Made by a program: the position numbers and the translations under genes. This document shows positions 18,791 to 28,293 of a stretch of DNA of 64,000 nt, piece after piece. The stretch is from Bradyrhizobium sp. 186 (GTDB lineage: Bacteria; Pseudomonadota; Alphaproteobacteria; Rhizobiales; Xanthobacteraceae). The notes beneath the pieces were generated by a model that was not told the origin of the DNA, did no database searches, and saw nothing but the letters and a program-made list of their open reading frames with translations. The stretch spans positions 10,349,026 through 10,413,025 of the forward strand of contig NZ_CP082164.1 of assembly GCF_023101685.1 (NCBI RefSeq). Reading direction: 5' to 3'. Numbering within the stretch: position 1 is the first letter of the stretch; each line of letters begins with the position of its first letter.

Positions 18791-18821
18791 CTCATATAGG
18801 AGGGGGGGAGGGGCCCGCAAG
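18791..18821 (-). promoter_or_regulatory. RpoH (sigma-32) heat-shock promoter of dnaK
   Basis: On the minus strand CTTG is followed after exactly 17 nt by CCTATATGAG. This agrees at every position with the alphaproteobacterial heat-shock consensus CTTG-N17/18-CYTATNTNNG. The -10 element lies about 100 nt before the dnaK start. Confidence 0.85.
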
Positions 18822-18963
18822 GACCGAACGCAAGTTTCGGCCGTGAAAACATTGGGTTTTGGAAGAACATATCCGGGCTGAACCGCCTTGCAGGTGAGGA
18901 ATTATTAACAGATCCCGCCCTTAGCCGGCACCTCCGGTCCCGCCCTGTTGCGCCAAGGCCAAA

Positions 18964-19010
18964 CCCGCTAAAAGGCGGGCGGCCGGACAGCCTCCTCGTT
19001 GAGGCTGTCC
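18964..19010. other. Two consecutive hairpins upstream of an exported-protein gene
   Basis: A small stem (CCCGC/GCGGG, 18964-18979) is followed by a strong one: GGACAGCCTC and GAGGCTGTCC, perfect 10-bp arms with the 6-nt loop CTCGTT, at 18985-19010. They lie 66 bp before the start of the exported protein and could be part of its 5' leader or of a small RNA. No T-run follows. Confidence 0.4.
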
Positions 19011-19075
19011 CGCGCGACAAAGCGGCCCGATGGCCCACCATCGAACGGCCTCAATGTGAACCAACTAGAGTGCCC

Positions 19076-20017
19076 ATGAAGCTGATCCGCCCCCTCGCCG
19101 CGCTCGCTCTCCTCGTCGCCACCGCACTTCCGGCCCTTGCGGCCGATCCCGAATATCCGCCGGGGCTGCGCCTCGGCATGGTGCCGTTGATCGGCCTCAG
19201 CGCGGCAAAAACCTTTCCGGGATTCGAGAGCGAGGACGGCAATGTGAAGGTGCTGGTCACCGAGCTGCCGCCGGACGCCTATGGCGAGGTTGCCAATGCC
19301 TTCAAGGCCAACCCGGCCGGCACCGGTGGGGTCAAGCCGGACAAGGTCGAGACGCCCGCGGGCCTTGCCTATTTCACCACCGAGACCGGTAAGGCCGGCG
19401 ATGCCACGGTGAGGCGCTATTCGATGATCGTGCAGGGCACCGGCTTCTCCGGCTATGTCGCGGTCCAGATCCCGGAGAATGCCACCAAGATCTACACCGA
19501 CGAAGCGGTGCGGCAGATGTTCGCGAGCGCCGTGACGCGCAAGGAGGTGCCGGTCGAGGAGCAGCTTTCGCGGATGCCGTTCAAGGTCACCGACCTCGCC
19601 GACTTCAAGAACGTGCGCGCGCTTGCGCCCGGCACCAGCATCATCCTGGCCGACGGCGACGAGAGCACCGGCTTCGAGCCAAAACCGTTCATGATCCTCG
19701 GCCTGATCGGCGCGACCCCGCAGCAGGCCGACGACCGCGCCCGCTTCGCCCAGGAGGCGGCGCTCCAGATTCCCGGCGTGCGCGAGTCGCGCGTCACCAT
19801 GTCCGAGCCGATCCGCATCAACGGCCAGCAGGGTTTTGAGACCCGGATCGACGGCGTCAGCGGCAAGGACAAGGTCGCAGTGACCGTGGTGCAGTGGATC
19901 CGCTTCAGCAGCGGCGGCGCCTCGCTACGCATCATCGCCAGCGCCCCGCGTGACCAGTGGACGACTGCCTTCACCCGCTTCCGCGCCGTGCGTGACGGTA
20001 TCCAGCCGAAGGGGTAG
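19076..20017 (+). CDS. Exported protein of unknown function
   Basis: This 313-residue protein begins with a clear Sec signal peptide (MKLIRPLAALALLVATALPALAA, cleavage about residue 23). The mature part has no membrane segment and no domain I recognise. It contains GLRLGMVPLIGLSAAKTFPGFE near the start, a MILGLIGATPQQADDRARFAQEA segment in the middle, and a beta-rich end with QGFETRIDGVSGKDKV. It is probably periplasmic. ATG 19076 is preferred over GTG 19070. The gene is divergent from dnaK and followed by a family B repeat, so it appears to be a single-gene unit. Confidence 0.75.
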   Translation: MKLIRPLAALALLVATALPALAADPEYPPGLRLGMVPLIGLSAAKTFPGFESEDGNVKVLVTELPPDAYGEVANAFKANPAGTGGVKPDKVETPAGLAYFTTETGKAGDATVRRYSMIVQGTGFSGYVAVQIPENATKIYTDEAVRQMFASAVTRKEVPVEEQLSRMPFKVTDLADFKNVRALAPGTSIILADGDESTGFEPKPFMILGLIGATPQQADDRARFAQEAALQIPGVRESRVTMSEPIRINGQQGFETRIDGVSGKDKVAVTVVQWIRFSSGGASLRIIASAPRDQWTTAFTRFRAVRDGIQPKG

Positions 20018-20040
20018 CCGCATCAACAAGCGAGATGCGC

Positions 20041-20160
20041 TCCCTCCCCCGCTTGCGGGGGAGGGCTGGGGAGAGGGTGTCTCCACAATCAACACTCCCT
20101 AAGTGGAGAGAGCCCTCCCCCGGCGCCTTGCGCCGACCTCTCCCGCAGGCGGGAGAGGTG
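20041..20160. repeat. Interspersed palindromic repeat, family B
   Basis: A 120-bp element with two stem-loops: CCCTCCCCCGCTTGCGGGGGAGGG at the left and CTCTCCCGCAGGCGGGAGAG at the right, linked by GGGGAGAGGGTGTCTCC and GGAGAGAGCCCTC. Copies occur at 25612-25731, 43601-43715, 46369-46488 and 50355-50483. Confidence 0.8.
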
Positions 20161-20282
20161 CATCGAGCACGCGGCGAGAGCCCAAGCGCTGGACAAATCC
20201 GGCCGCATTTTTTGGCTTCGGTTCGTACACGAACGGAACTAGTCTTCTCCTCCGTTGGGTTCATCCTGGAGGGAGGCGAACG

Positions 20283-21005
20283 ATGCTGGATCGGCGACAA
20301 ATCTTGGCGGCGCTTGGGACGACGGCGCTCGCGACGCTCGCTCCAACCGCGCTCTTTGCAGCCGCATCGATCAAGCCGGATGATTCATCCGCGCTGCTCG
20401 TGATCGACGTGCAAAACTGCTTCCTGCCCGGCGGCAGTCTCGCGGTGAAGGAAGGCGACCAGGTGGTGCCGGTCATCAACAAGTTGGCCAAGGCGTTCGC
20501 GAACGTGGTGATGACGCAGGACTGGCACACGCCCGGCCATGTCTCGTTCGCCTCGGTACATCCCGGCAAGAAGCCGTTCGAGACCGTCGACCTGCCCTAT
20601 GGCAAGCAGGTGCTGTGGCCCGACCATTGCGTGCAAGGCACCGACGGCGCGGCGTTGTCGAAGGACCTTTCGATCGCGCACGCCGAGCTCATCATCCGCA
20701 AGGGCTTTCACAAGGACGTCGACAGCTACTCGGCCTTCCTCGAAGCCGACGGCAAGACTTCGACCGGTCTCGCCGGCTATCTGAAGGGGCGCAAGATCAA
20801 GCGCGTCTTCGTCGCAGGGCTCGCGACCGATTTCTGCGTCGCCTGGACCGCGCTCGACGCGCGCAAGGCGGGCTTCGAGGTCTATGTCGTGGAAGACGCC
20901 TGCCGCGGCATCGACACGCAGGGCTCGCTGGCCAAGGCCTGGGCCGATATGGCCAAGGCCGGGGTGAAGCGGATTCAGTCGGGCGATATCGCGGTGAGCG
21001 CGTAA
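20283..21005 (+). CDS. pncA: Exported PncA-type nicotinamidase
   Basis: This 240-residue isochorismatase-fold amidohydrolase is predicted to turn nicotinamide into nicotinate. The catalytic Cys185 is in TDFCVAW, the catalytic Asp in LLVIDVQNCF, and metal ligands in QDWHTPGHVSF (Asp, His) and WPDHCVQGT. Unusually, it begins with a twin-arginine-type signal (LDRRQILAALGTTALATLAPTALFAA), so the enzyme is probably exported folded to the periplasm. ATG 20283 follows a good GGAGGGAGG; upstream in-frame sequence is a repeat and not coding. It could salvage external nicotinamide. The activity is inferred from motifs only. Confidence 0.87.
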   Translation: MLDRRQILAALGTTALATLAPTALFAAASIKPDDSSALLVIDVQNCFLPGGSLAVKEGDQVVPVINKLAKAFANVVMTQDWHTPGHVSFASVHPGKKPFETVDLPYGKQVLWPDHCVQGTDGAALSKDLSIAHAELIIRKGFHKDVDSYSAFLEADGKTSTGLAGYLKGRKIKRVFVAGLATDFCVAWTALDARKAGFEVYVVEDACRGIDTQGSLAKAWADMAKAGVKRIQSGDIAVSA

Positions 21006-21017
21006 CGGAAGCGAGCC

Positions 21018-21097
21018 GTCATTCCGGGGCGATGCGAAGCATCGAACCCGGAAGCTCGAGTTTCCGGGTTCGGCTCTGCGAGCCGCCCCGGAACGAC
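21018..21097. repeat. REP-like palindrome, family C
   Basis: An 80-bp element bounded by GTCATTCCGGGGCG and GCCCCGGAACGAC with the inner pair CGGAAGCTCGAGTTTCCG. It is nearly the same as the copy at 12964-13039. It separates the converging pncA and grpE genes. Confidence 0.75.
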
Positions 21098-21126
21098 GCC
21101 TGAACCAACAGTGCGTAGAATGCGGC

Positions 21127-21732
21127 TTACACCGCGCCGTTCGGCTCGTTGTTGTTGGCGGCAGGTGCGGCCTTTGCGCCGCCCTTGGCGACACCAACGA
21201 GAGCCGGACGAAGCACGCGCTCGCCGATGGTGTAGCCGGCCTGCATGACCTGCACCACGGTGCCCGACGGCACCGACGGATCGGGCACTTCGAACATCGC
21301 CTGCTGGAAGTTCGGGTCGAACTTCTGGCCCTGCGGATCGAACTTCTTCACGCCGTGCTTTTCCAGCGCGTTGAGCAGCGAACGCTCGGTGAGCTCGACG
21401 CCCTCGATCAGCGATGTCAGGCCAGGATCGGCAGCGGCCCGCGCCTCGGCCGGAACCGCATCAAGCGCGCGCTGGAGATTGTCGGCGATGTCGAGCACGT
21501 CGCGGGCAAAGCCGGTGATGCCATAGAGCCTGGCGTCGGCGACCTCCTTGATGGTGCGCTTGCGCAGATTCTCCATCTCGGCCAGCGTCCGCAGCATGCG
21601 GTCACGCGCCTCGGAGACCTCCTGCTGCAACAATTCGACCGAACCGGGCTCGGGATCGTCGGGCATCACATACGGCTTTGACACCACGGGCTCGCCAGTC
21701 GTGTCTTCGGGTTGCCGGTCTCGATCGGTCAT
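21127..21732 (-). CDS. grpE: Nucleotide exchange factor GrpE
   Basis: This 201-residue partner of DnaK releases ADP. It has a long N-terminal coiled coil ([28 protein letters not shown], about residues 35-65) and the C-terminal beta wing with [29 protein letters not shown] 21732 is preceded by AGAGGG; an in-frame start at 21747 is less likely. It follows hrcA by 93 bp on the same strand and is probably co-transcribed with it, while dnaKJ lie 2.4 kb away. Confidence 0.96.
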   Translation of the reverse strand: MTDRDRQPEDTTGEPVVSKPYVMPDDPEPGSVELLQQEVSEARDRMLRTLAEMENLRKRTIKEVADARLYGITGFARDVLDIADNLQRALDAVPAEARAAADPGLTSLIEGVELTERSLLNALEKHGVKKFDPQGQKFDPNFQQAMFEVPDPSVPSGTVVQVMQAGYTIGERVLRPALVGVAKGGAKAAPAANNNEPNGAV

Positions 21733-21825
21733 CGGCCCTCTTCTCAAACTCGTCTCAGGGATTTTTCTTGTCCGGATATCGTGCTTCGGACGCCGAAAAT
21801 CAAGCGCCCGTGATCGAAACGCCGG

Positions 21826-22914
21826 TCAGCCGCCCAGAAGGCGACTGACGATGCGGGCGGCGTAGTCCACGGTGGGGATCACGCGGGCATAATTCAGCCG
21901 TGTCGGCCCGATCACGCCCAAAACGCCGACGATGCGGCCGGCGGCATCCCGATAGGGCGCGATAATGGTGGAGGAGCCCGACAGCGAGAACAGCTTGTTC
22001 TCGGAGCCGATGAAGATGCGCACCCCCTCGGCAGTCTCGGCGCGGCCGAGCAGGTCGATGACGCCGCGCTTGGTCTCGAGATCGTCGAACAGAAGGCGCA
22101 CGCGCTCGAGATCCTCCAGCGCGTGCAGGTCTTCGAGCAGATTGGCGTGGCCGCGGACGATGAGCTGGCGATCTTCGTTCTCGCCGCCGGACCAGCTTGC
22201 GATCCCGGCCGAGATCACCTTCTGGGTCAGCTGATCGAGCTCGGCGCGCGCCTCTCCGAGCGCAGTCTCGAGCTCGAGCCGCGCCTCGGCCAGCGTTCGG
22301 CCGCGGATTCTCGCGTTGAGGAAATTGCCGGCCTCCGTCAGCGCCGAGGATGGAACCCCCGGCGGCAGCGTCAGCACCCGGTTTTCGACTTGGCCGTCCT
22401 CACCGACCAGGATCGCCAGCGCCTTCTCCGGTTCCAACCGGACAAACTCGATGTGTTTCAACCGCGCATTGGATTTCGGCGTCAGCACGACCGCGGCGGC
22501 CCGGGTCAGGCCGGAGAGCCGCGTCAACGCCTCCTCCAGAGCGGCCTCGACCGATTGCGCCTGGCCGACGGAGGTGAGCTGGCTCTGGATCGCCTGCCGT
22601 TCGGCGTCGTTGAGATCGCCGACCTGCATCAAGGCATCGACGAAGAAGCGTAGGCCGAGTTCCGTCGGCAGCCGGCCGGCGGAGGTGTGCGGGGCATAGA
22701 TCAGGCCGAGCTGTTCCAGATCGGCCATGACATTGCGCACCGATGCCGGCGACAGCGGCATGGCGATCAGGCGCGAGATATTGCGCGAGCCGACCGGCTC
22801 ACCGGTCGTGAGATAACTCTCGACGATTTGACGAAAGATATCGCGGGATCGCTCGTTGAGCTGGGCGAGGCCTGCGCGCGGCGCGATCAGATGGATCGGA
22901 TCGTGATGGGCCAC
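21826..22914 (-). CDS. hrcA: Heat-inducible transcription repressor HrcA
   Basis: This 362-residue repressor binds CIRCE elements, usually before groESL. It has an N-terminal winged helix ([26 protein letters not shown], then [13 protein letters not shown] and [12 protein letters not shown]) and the C-terminal GAF-like dimer domain with [18 protein letters not shown]. The start is GTG 22914. I found no CIRCE element (TTAGCACTC-N9-GAGTGCTAA) near the gene, so its own control is probably different and its targets lie outside the window. Confidence 0.96.
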   Translation of the reverse strand: MAHHDPIHLIAPRAGLAQLNERSRDIFRQIVESYLTTGEPVGSRNISRLIAMPLSPASVRNVMADLEQLGLIYAPHTSAGRLPTELGLRFFVDALMQVGDLNDAERQAIQSQLTSVGQAQSVEAALEEALTRLSGLTRAAAVVLTPKSNARLKHIEFVRLEPEKALAILVGEDGQVENRVLTLPPGVPSSALTEAGNFLNARIRGRTLAEARLELETALGEARAELDQLTQKVISAGIASWSGGENEDRQLIVRGHANLLEDLHALEDLERVRLLFDDLETKRGVIDLLGRAETAEGVRIFIGSENKLFSLSGSSTIIAPYRDAAGRIVGVLGVIGPTRLNYARVIPTVDYAARIVSRLLGG

Positions 22915-23087
22915 GGACGTTAACTCCTCTCGGATGCTTGTAATTTGTCTATCCGGGAGGCCGCTGACAAGCGTGGTTTTGCGATTGCCTGGGGACCGAA
23001 AAGTCAGACGTCCCCCTTGCCGCCTACCCTCACCCCACCTACAAGCACCGCGAACAGCCTATTCCCGTGAGTTTTGGAGGATTTCCC

Positions 23088-23801
23088 ATGCGGCCAAGCC
23101 GCCGTGCGCCCGACGAATTGCGCCCCGTGACGCTGGAGCGCGGCGTGGTCAAATATGCGGAAGGCTCCTGCCTGGTGAAGTTCGGCGATACCCATGTGCT
23201 GGTCACCGCCACTTTGGAAGAGCGCCTGCCGCCGTGGCTGAAGGGCCAGGGCCGCGGCTGGGTCACCGCCGAATACGGCATGCTGCCGCGCGCCACGCTG
23301 GAACGCACCCGCCGCGAGGCCTCCGCTGGAAAACAGAGCGGCCGCACCGTGGAAATCCAGCGCCTGATCGGCCGCTCGCTTCGCACCATCGTCGATCTCG
23401 AAGCGCTCGGCGAGCGTCAGATCACGGTCGATTGCGACGTGATCCAGGCCGACGGCGGCACCCGTACGGCCTCGATCACGGGCGCCTGGGTCGCGCTCGC
23501 TGATTGCATCAGCTGGATGAAGGCGCGCAACATGATCAAGGCCAATGTGATGCGCGACAACGTCGCCGCGATCTCCTGCGGCATCTACAACGGCACGCCG
23601 GTGCTCGATCTCGACTATGCCGAGGATTCGGAAGCCCAGACCGACGCCAATTTCGTCATGACCGGCGACGGCCGCATCATCGAGGTGCAGGGAACCGCGG
23701 AGCGCGAGCCGTTCACGCAGGACGAGTTCCTGGCGCTGATGGCGCTGGCACGCAAGGGCGTCGCGCGTCTCGTGGACTTGCAGAAACTTGCGGTGGCATA
23801 G
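23088..23801 (+). CDS. rph: Ribonuclease PH
   Basis: This 237-residue phosphorolytic 3'-5' exoribonuclease trims tRNA 3' ends. It shows the family order [44 protein letters not shown], then [14 protein letters not shown] and the [18 protein letters not shown] active-site block near residue 120. ATG 23088 follows GGAGG. It begins a tight unit with rdgB and hemW and is divergent from hrcA. Confidence 0.96.
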   Translation: MRPSRRAPDELRPVTLERGVVKYAEGSCLVKFGDTHVLVTATLEERLPPWLKGQGRGWVTAEYGMLPRATLERTRREASAGKQSGRTVEIQRLIGRSLRTIVDLEALGERQITVDCDVIQADGGTRTASITGAWVALADCISWMKARNMIKANVMRDNVAAISCGIYNGTPVLDLDYAEDSEAQTDANFVMTGDGRIIEVQGTAEREPFTQDEFLALMALARKGVARLVDLQKLAVA

Positions 23802-23811
23802 TCAATAAGCC

Positions 23812-24447
23812 ATGCACCGCCGAATCACCGGAAAGCTCGTCATCGCGACCCACAATCCCGGCAAGCTCGCCGAGATGAAGGAGCTGCTCGCGCCTCACGG
23901 CATCGAGGCGGTGTCGGCCGGCGAGCTCGGCCTGCCCGAACCGGAAGAGACCGGCCACGATTTCCGCAGCAACGCCGCGATCAAGGCGAGCGCGGCGGCG
24001 CAGGCGACTAAGCTTCCTTCCTTCGCCGATGATTCCGGCATCGTGGTCGACGCGCTCGACGGCGCGCCCGGCATCCACAGCGCACGCTGGGCGGGTCCGT
24101 CCAAGGATTTCACCGCGGCGATGACGCGGATCGAGCGCCTGTTGCGGGAGCGCGGCGCCACCACACCGGACAAGCGCACCGCGCATTTCGTCTCCGCGCT
24201 CTGCGTCGCCTGGCCCGACCATCATCTCGAAGAAGTCGAGGCGCGCGTCGACGGCACGCTGGTCTGGCCGCCGCGCGGCACGGCCGGCTTCGGCTACGAC
24301 CCGATGTTTTTGCCCGACGGCCACACACGTACGTTCGGCGAGATGACCAGCATCGAGAAGCACGGCCTGCCGCCGTTGGGCCTCGGACTCTCGCACCGTG
24401 CCCGCGCCTTCGTGAAACTGGCGGAGATCTGCCTTGAGCCGCGCTAA
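23812..24447 (+). CDS. rdgB: XTP/dITP diphosphatase (RdgB/HAM1)
   Basis: This 211-residue house-cleaning pyrophosphatase removes XTP, ITP and dITP from the nucleotide pool. The substrate motif [14 protein letters not shown] is at the N-terminus, and the catalytic [16 protein letters not shown] block lies near residue 72. [11 protein letters not shown] and SHRARAF also match the family. It starts 10 bp after rph, and its last 14 bases overlap the start of hemW. Confidence 0.95.
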   Translation: MHRRITGKLVIATHNPGKLAEMKELLAPHGIEAVSAGELGLPEPEETGHDFRSNAAIKASAAAQATKLPSFADDSGIVVDALDGAPGIHSARWAGPSKDFTAAMTRIERLLRERGATTPDKRTAHFVSALCVAWPDHHLEEVEARVDGTLVWPPRGTAGFGYDPMFLPDGHTRTFGEMTSIEKHGLPPLGLGLSHRARAFVKLAEICLEPR

Positions 24448-25588
24448 CGAAGCTTTCGGCGTCTACGTGCACTGGCCGTTCTGCCTGTCGAAGTGCCCCT
24501 ATTGCGACTTCAACAGTCACGTCCGCCACGCCCCGATCGACGAGGCGCGCTTTGCCTCTGCCTTTACGCGCGAGATCGAAACGACTGCGCAGCGCGCGCC
24601 GGGCCGCGAGGTCACCTCGATCTTCCTCGGCGGCGGCACACCGTCTTTGATGCAGCCTGCGACCGTCGGCGCGGTTCTCGATGCCATCGGCAAGCACTGG
24701 AAGGTCGCCGGCGACGTCGAGGTCACGCTCGAGGCGAATCCGACCAGCGTCGAAGCCACGCGCTTCGCAGGCTATCGCGCCGCCGGCGTCAACCGCGTCT
24801 CGCTCGGAGTGCAGGCGCTCGACGACGCCTCGCTGAAAGCGCTGGGCCGCCTGCATAGCGCCCGCGAGGCACTCGATGCGGTCGCGATCGCGCGCCGTTC
24901 GTTCGACCGTTACTCCTTCGATCTGATCTACGCCCGCCCCGACCAGACCCCGGCGATGTGGGCCGATGAACTACGTCACGCCATCGACGAGGCCGCCGAG
25001 CATCTGTCGCTCTATCAGCTCACCATCGAGGAAGGCACGCCGTTTTTCGGCCTGCACCAGGCCGGCAAGCTGAAGATACCGGACGAAGCGGTCGCGCGCG
25101 CGCTCTACGACGTCACGCAGGAAACCTGCGACAAGCTCGGGCTGCCTGCTTACGAGATCTCCAATCACGCGCGGCGCGGCGCCGAGTGCCGGCACAATCT
25201 GGTCTACTGGCGCGGCGAGGAATATGCCGGCGTCGGCCCTGGCGCACACGGAAGACTCGATATCGACGGCATCAGGCACGCAATCGCCACCGAGAAGCGC
25301 CCCGAAGCCTGGCTGATGCGGGTCGAAACCAACGGCCATGGCGTCGTCACCGACGATCTCCTCAACAGCGAGGAGCGCGCCGACGAATTCCTGCTGATGG
25401 GATTGCGCCTTGCGGAAGGTATCGATCCGAAGCGTTACACTGCCCTGTCCGGCCGCCCGCTCGACCCCAAGCGCATCGCGCTGTTGCGCGAAGAAGGTGC
25501 GATCACGGTGGATGCAACGGGACGGCTGCGCGTGACGAGCAGCGGTTTTCCGGTGCTGGACGCGGTAGTCGCGGATCTGGCGGCGTAA
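24434..25588 (+). CDS. hemW: HemW, radical-SAM heme chaperone-like protein
   Basis: This is a 384-residue radical-SAM protein with the [10 protein letters not shown] cluster (CxxxCxxC) near residue 17 and the GGGTPSLM motif near residue 65. It lacks the extra N-terminal part of true coproporphyrinogen oxidase HemN, so HemW (heme binding and delivery) fits better than an oxidase. The start appears to be TTG 24434 inside the rdgB reading frame, because no ATG lies before the conserved VYVHWPFC. That start suggests translational coupling. A family B repeat follows. Confidence 0.9.
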   Translation: MSRANEAFGVYVHWPFCLSKCPYCDFNSHVRHAPIDEARFASAFTREIETTAQRAPGREVTSIFLGGGTPSLMQPATVGAVLDAIGKHWKVAGDVEVTLEANPTSVEATRFAGYRAAGVNRVSLGVQALDDASLKALGRLHSAREALDAVAIARRSFDRYSFDLIYARPDQTPAMWADELRHAIDEAAEHLSLYQLTIEEGTPFFGLHQAGKLKIPDEAVARALYDVTQETCDKLGLPAYEISNHARRGAECRHNLVYWRGEEYAGVGPGAHGRLDIDGIRHAIATEKRPEAWLMRVETNGHGVVTDDLLNSEERADEFLLMGLRLAEGIDPKRYTALSGRPLDPKRIALLREEGAITVDATGRLRVTSSGFPVLDAVVADLAA

Positions 25589-25611
25589 GTCTCAACCAAA
25601 TCGGCGGTGCG

Positions 25612-25731
25612 CTCCCTCTCCCGCTTGCGGGAGAGGGTTGGGGAGAGGGTGTCTCCGCAACGGGACAATCCCCAAGCGGAGAGAGCCCTCACCCGGCGCT
25701 ACGCGCCGACCTCTCCCGCAAGCGGGAGGGG
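25612..25731. repeat. Interspersed palindromic repeat, family B
   Basis: A 120-bp element: CTCTCCCGCTTGCGGGAGAG at the left, CTCTCCCGCAAGCGGGAG at the right, and GGCGCTACGCGCC as an inner stem. It separates the converging hemW and PBP-activator genes. Confidence 0.8.
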
Positions 25732-25738
25732 TGAATCA

Positions 25739-26989
25739 TCAAGCCCCAAAACTCTTCGGCGAACCCGCGACCGCCACACCACCGCCGGTCGTCACCTTCA
25801 TCACCGCGAGGCCGCGCTCGTTCGTTCCATCCGCGCGGAAGCGGAACAGGCCGTCGATGCCGGCGAAGCCGGAGGGGTTGGTGAGCACGTCGGACGAGAA
25901 GCGCGTGGGGCCTTGCGTGCGCGCGAGCGCGGCGACGAGAGCCACTGCGTCGTAGGCGAGCGTTGCGGTGCGCACCGGCTCGCCGCCATATTTGGTGCGA
26001 TAGCGGCCGGAGAATGCGCGAAAGCCGGCCGGGTCGGGCGCGGCATAGAGGCCGCCTTGCAGCGCAGAGCTGGCATAGACGCGCGGATTGTCCCAGAGGC
26101 CGGTGCCGAGCAACTGGATGTTGCGCAAATTCGCGCCCGCCGCGGTCATCGCATCCGCCACCGCGACGACGGCATCGCCGTCATCGGCAATGAACAGCGC
26201 ATCTGCGCTGCCGAGCTGCTGCGCCACCGTCCGCGCCGGCGTGGCGCGATCGGCGCCGTATTTCTCGAACGCGACAATGCGGCCGCCGCGCCGCGGCACC
26301 GCCGCCTTCACCGCGGCTTCGACGACATTGCCATAGGCATTGTCGGGCACGAGGACGGCGACGGAACGCTTTCCGACGCTGGCGGAGTATTCGACGATGC
26401 GGTTGACGTCGGACTCCGGCAGGAAGGAGAGCAGATAGACGCCGCGGCCGGCGATGCTGGAGTCGGTCGAGAACGCCATCACCGGGATGCCGCGGGTGCG
26501 CGCGACCTGCGCCACCGCAGGCACCGACTGCGCAAACAGCGGCCCCAGAATGATCTCGGCGCCTTCGTCGACCGCCTGCTGCGCACCCTGCTGGGCACCT
26601 TGTGGACTGCCGTTGTCGTCCTTGATCAGGAGCTGGATGTTGGGATTCTGGAACTCGGCCAGCGCCATCTCGGCAGCGTTGCGCATGGATTGCGCGGCCA
26701 AACCGGCATTGCCGGCGGCCGAGAGCGGCAGGATCACGGCGACTTTCACCCCGCCGGTGCCGGCGGTCGTGGCCTGTTGCGGCGGCCCCGCGGGTTGGGC
26801 CGGGGGCGAAGAGCTGCTGAACGGGTTGGAGAACTGGCTGAGGCTCTGCTGCACGCCGGCGCAGGCCGACAGCAGCGGCGCGCCGAGCAGCAGGCCAAGC
26901 GCGCTCCGCCGGGTCGCCCCCGACGATCGGGGCCCCGGAGAGGGAGACTCTTCCGAAGAGGAAGATCTGGGATAACGCGGGCCCACCAT
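25739..26989 (-). CDS. Penicillin-binding protein activator-like lipoprotein (LppC/LpoA type)
   Basis: This 416-residue protein is a lipoprotein with a periplasmic-binding-protein fold (type I, like leucine-binding proteins). The signal GATRRSALGLLLGAPLLSAC has two arginines before the hydrophobic core and a lipobox ending at Cys43, so a Tat-exported lipoprotein is plausible. A Ser/Pro-rich linker follows, then VKVAVILPLSAAGNAGL and ILGPLFAQSVPAVAQVARTRGIPV. In E. coli lpoA lies next to rsmI (yraL) and yraN, as this gene does here, although divergently. The role in activating peptidoglycan synthases is taken from that family and is not shown here. Confidence 0.82.
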   Translation of the reverse strand: MVGPRYPRSSSSEESPSPGPRSSGATRRSALGLLLGAPLLSACAGVQQSLSQFSNPFSSSSPPAQPAGPPQQATTAGTGGVKVAVILPLSAAGNAGLAAQSMRNAAEMALAEFQNPNIQLLIKDDNGSPQGAQQGAQQAVDEGAEIILGPLFAQSVPAVAQVARTRGIPVMAFSTDSSIAGRGVYLLSFLPESDVNRIVEYSASVGKRSVAVLVPDNAYGNVVEAAVKAAVPRRGGRIVAFEKYGADRATPARTVAQQLGSADALFIADDGDAVVAVADAMTAAGANLRNIQLLGTGLWDNPRVYASSALQGGLYAAPDPAGFRAFSGRYRTKYGGEPVRTATLAYDAVALVAALARTQGPTRFSSDVLTNPSGFAGIDGLFRFRADGTNERGLAVMKVTTGGGVAVAGSPKSFGA

Positions 26990-27216
26990 GGCAGCTCTTC
27001 TTCTGATCGGCCCTGTTCGGACCGGTCACAACGATTCTTCCGCGACAGAAGCCGGGGATTCAGGCATATTGTCGGCAAATAGTTAACTAAAACAAAAGGA
27101 TAATAACCGCTTAACGCGGCCCTATCTCAAGTCCTGGCTAGCTGTTCGCCGTCCGTCACGCAGCATCAAGGCGGGGTTTCCGCCGCGAATATGGCGCTGG
27201 GCCTCCACTCCCTCTC

Positions 27217-27243
27217 GAATGTGATGCCGGATGGATCACATTC
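27217..27243. promoter_or_regulatory. Dyad in the divergent promoter region of the PBP-activator and rsmI genes
   Basis: GAATGTGAT and ATCACATTC are perfect 9-bp arms with a 9-bp spacer, 99 bp before the rsmI start. It may be an operator or a leader hairpin. The spacer is too long for a CRP/FNR site. The rest of the 353-bp gap (26990-27342) is A/T-rich near 27075-27115 and has no gene. Confidence 0.35.
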
Positions 27244-27342
27244 CCGTCCTTCCTGCCCCATGACTTAATATCTTGCGTCGGTACGATCTTTTTCAGAGGA
27301 GCGGTTCCCAGCCCTCCGGATCATGCCTAAGTTCGTTTCATT

Positions 27343-28293
27343 ATGCGCGCAAAGCCGGCCCCGATAAATACGCCTGAAGATACGGACACCGCCTTGCGCG
27401 GTTTCTCCATCGATGCCCACCGCTTTGCGGCGCCGAAGGCGGCGCCGGGCCTCCATCTGGTCGCAACCCCCATCGGCAATCTCGGCGACATCACGCTGCG
27501 CGCGCTCCAGACGCTCGCCGGCGTCGACGTGATCGCCTGCGAGGACACCCGCATTTCGCGGCGCCTGACCGAGCGCTACGCCATCTCCGCGCAGCTCAAG
27601 CCCTATCACGAGCACAATGCCGAGGCCGCGCGTCCAAAAATCCTGGAGGCGCTGGCGCAGGGCGGCTCGGTCGCGCTGGTATCGGATGCCGGCACGCCGC
27701 TGATCTCCGATCCCGGCTTCAAGCTGGTCCGCGAGGTCTGCGCCGCCGGACACGCAGTCTACGCGCTGCCCGGCCCGTCCTCGGTGCTGGCGGCGCTGTC
27801 GGTTGCGGCGCTGCCGACCGACCGCTTCTTCTTCGAAGGCTTTCTGCCGGCCAAATCGGCCGCGCGCCGGACGCGCCTCACAGAGCTCGCCCGCATCGAC
27901 GCGACGCTGGTGATGTTCGAATCCGGCAACCGCGTGCAGGATACGCTCGCCGAGCTCGCCGACATCATGGGGACGCGCGAAGCCGCGATCTGCCGCGAGC
28001 TGACCAAGCTGCATGAAGAGATTTCGCGCGCGCCACTCAGCGAGTTGGCCCGCGAGACGGACACGCTGGAGACGCGCGGCGAATTCGTGCTGGTGATCGC
28101 TCCGCCCGCGGCTGACGCGGAGGTGATGACGGCGGATGCACTCGACGACCTCCTGCGCGACCAGCTCAAGACGCAAAGCGTCAAGGACGCGGTGGCACAT
28201 GCGGTCGAGCTGTCCGGGCGGCCGCGCCGCGAGGTCTATGCCCGCGCGCTCGAGCTCGCAAAACTTTTGCGGGGCGGCGATGGCGAAGACTGA
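27343..28293 (+). CDS. rsmI: 16S rRNA (cytidine-1402 2'-O)-methyltransferase
   Basis: This 316-residue SAM enzyme of the tetrapyrrole-methylase fold modifies C1402 in the ribosomal decoding centre. Motifs are [13 protein letters not shown] near residue 45, [11 protein letters not shown], and [16 protein letters not shown] near residue 115, then [12 protein letters not shown]. The first 35 residues are an extension before the conserved core. It overlaps yraN by 14 bp and opens the rsmI-yraN-gshB unit. Confidence 0.95.
   Translation: MRAKPAPINTPEDTDTALRGFSIDAHRFAAPKAAPGLHLVATPIGNLGDITLRALQTLAGVDVIACEDTRISRRLTERYAISAQLKPYHEHNAEAARPKILEALAQGGSVALVSDAGTPLISDPGFKLVREVCAAGHAVYALPGPSSVLAALSVAALPTDRFFFEGFLPAKSAARRTRLTELARIDATLVMFESGNRVQDTLAELADIMGTREAAICRELTKLHEEISRAPLSELARETDTLETRGEFVLVIAPPAADAEVMTADALDDLLRDQLKTQSVKDAVAHAVELSGRPRREVYARALELAKLLRGGDGED

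Noticed and set aside
20041..20160. CRISPR-like repeat
   Set aside because: Family B copies are dispersed over 30 kb, not tandem, and there are no spacers or cas genes.
22915..23087. CIRCE element before hrcA
   Set aside because: No TTAGCACTC-N9-GAGTGCTAA or close variant is present in the gap.
27217..27243. CRP/FNR site before rsmI
   Set aside because: The TGTGA and TCACA halves are 11 bp apart instead of 6, so the geometry is wrong; kept only as an unnamed dyad.
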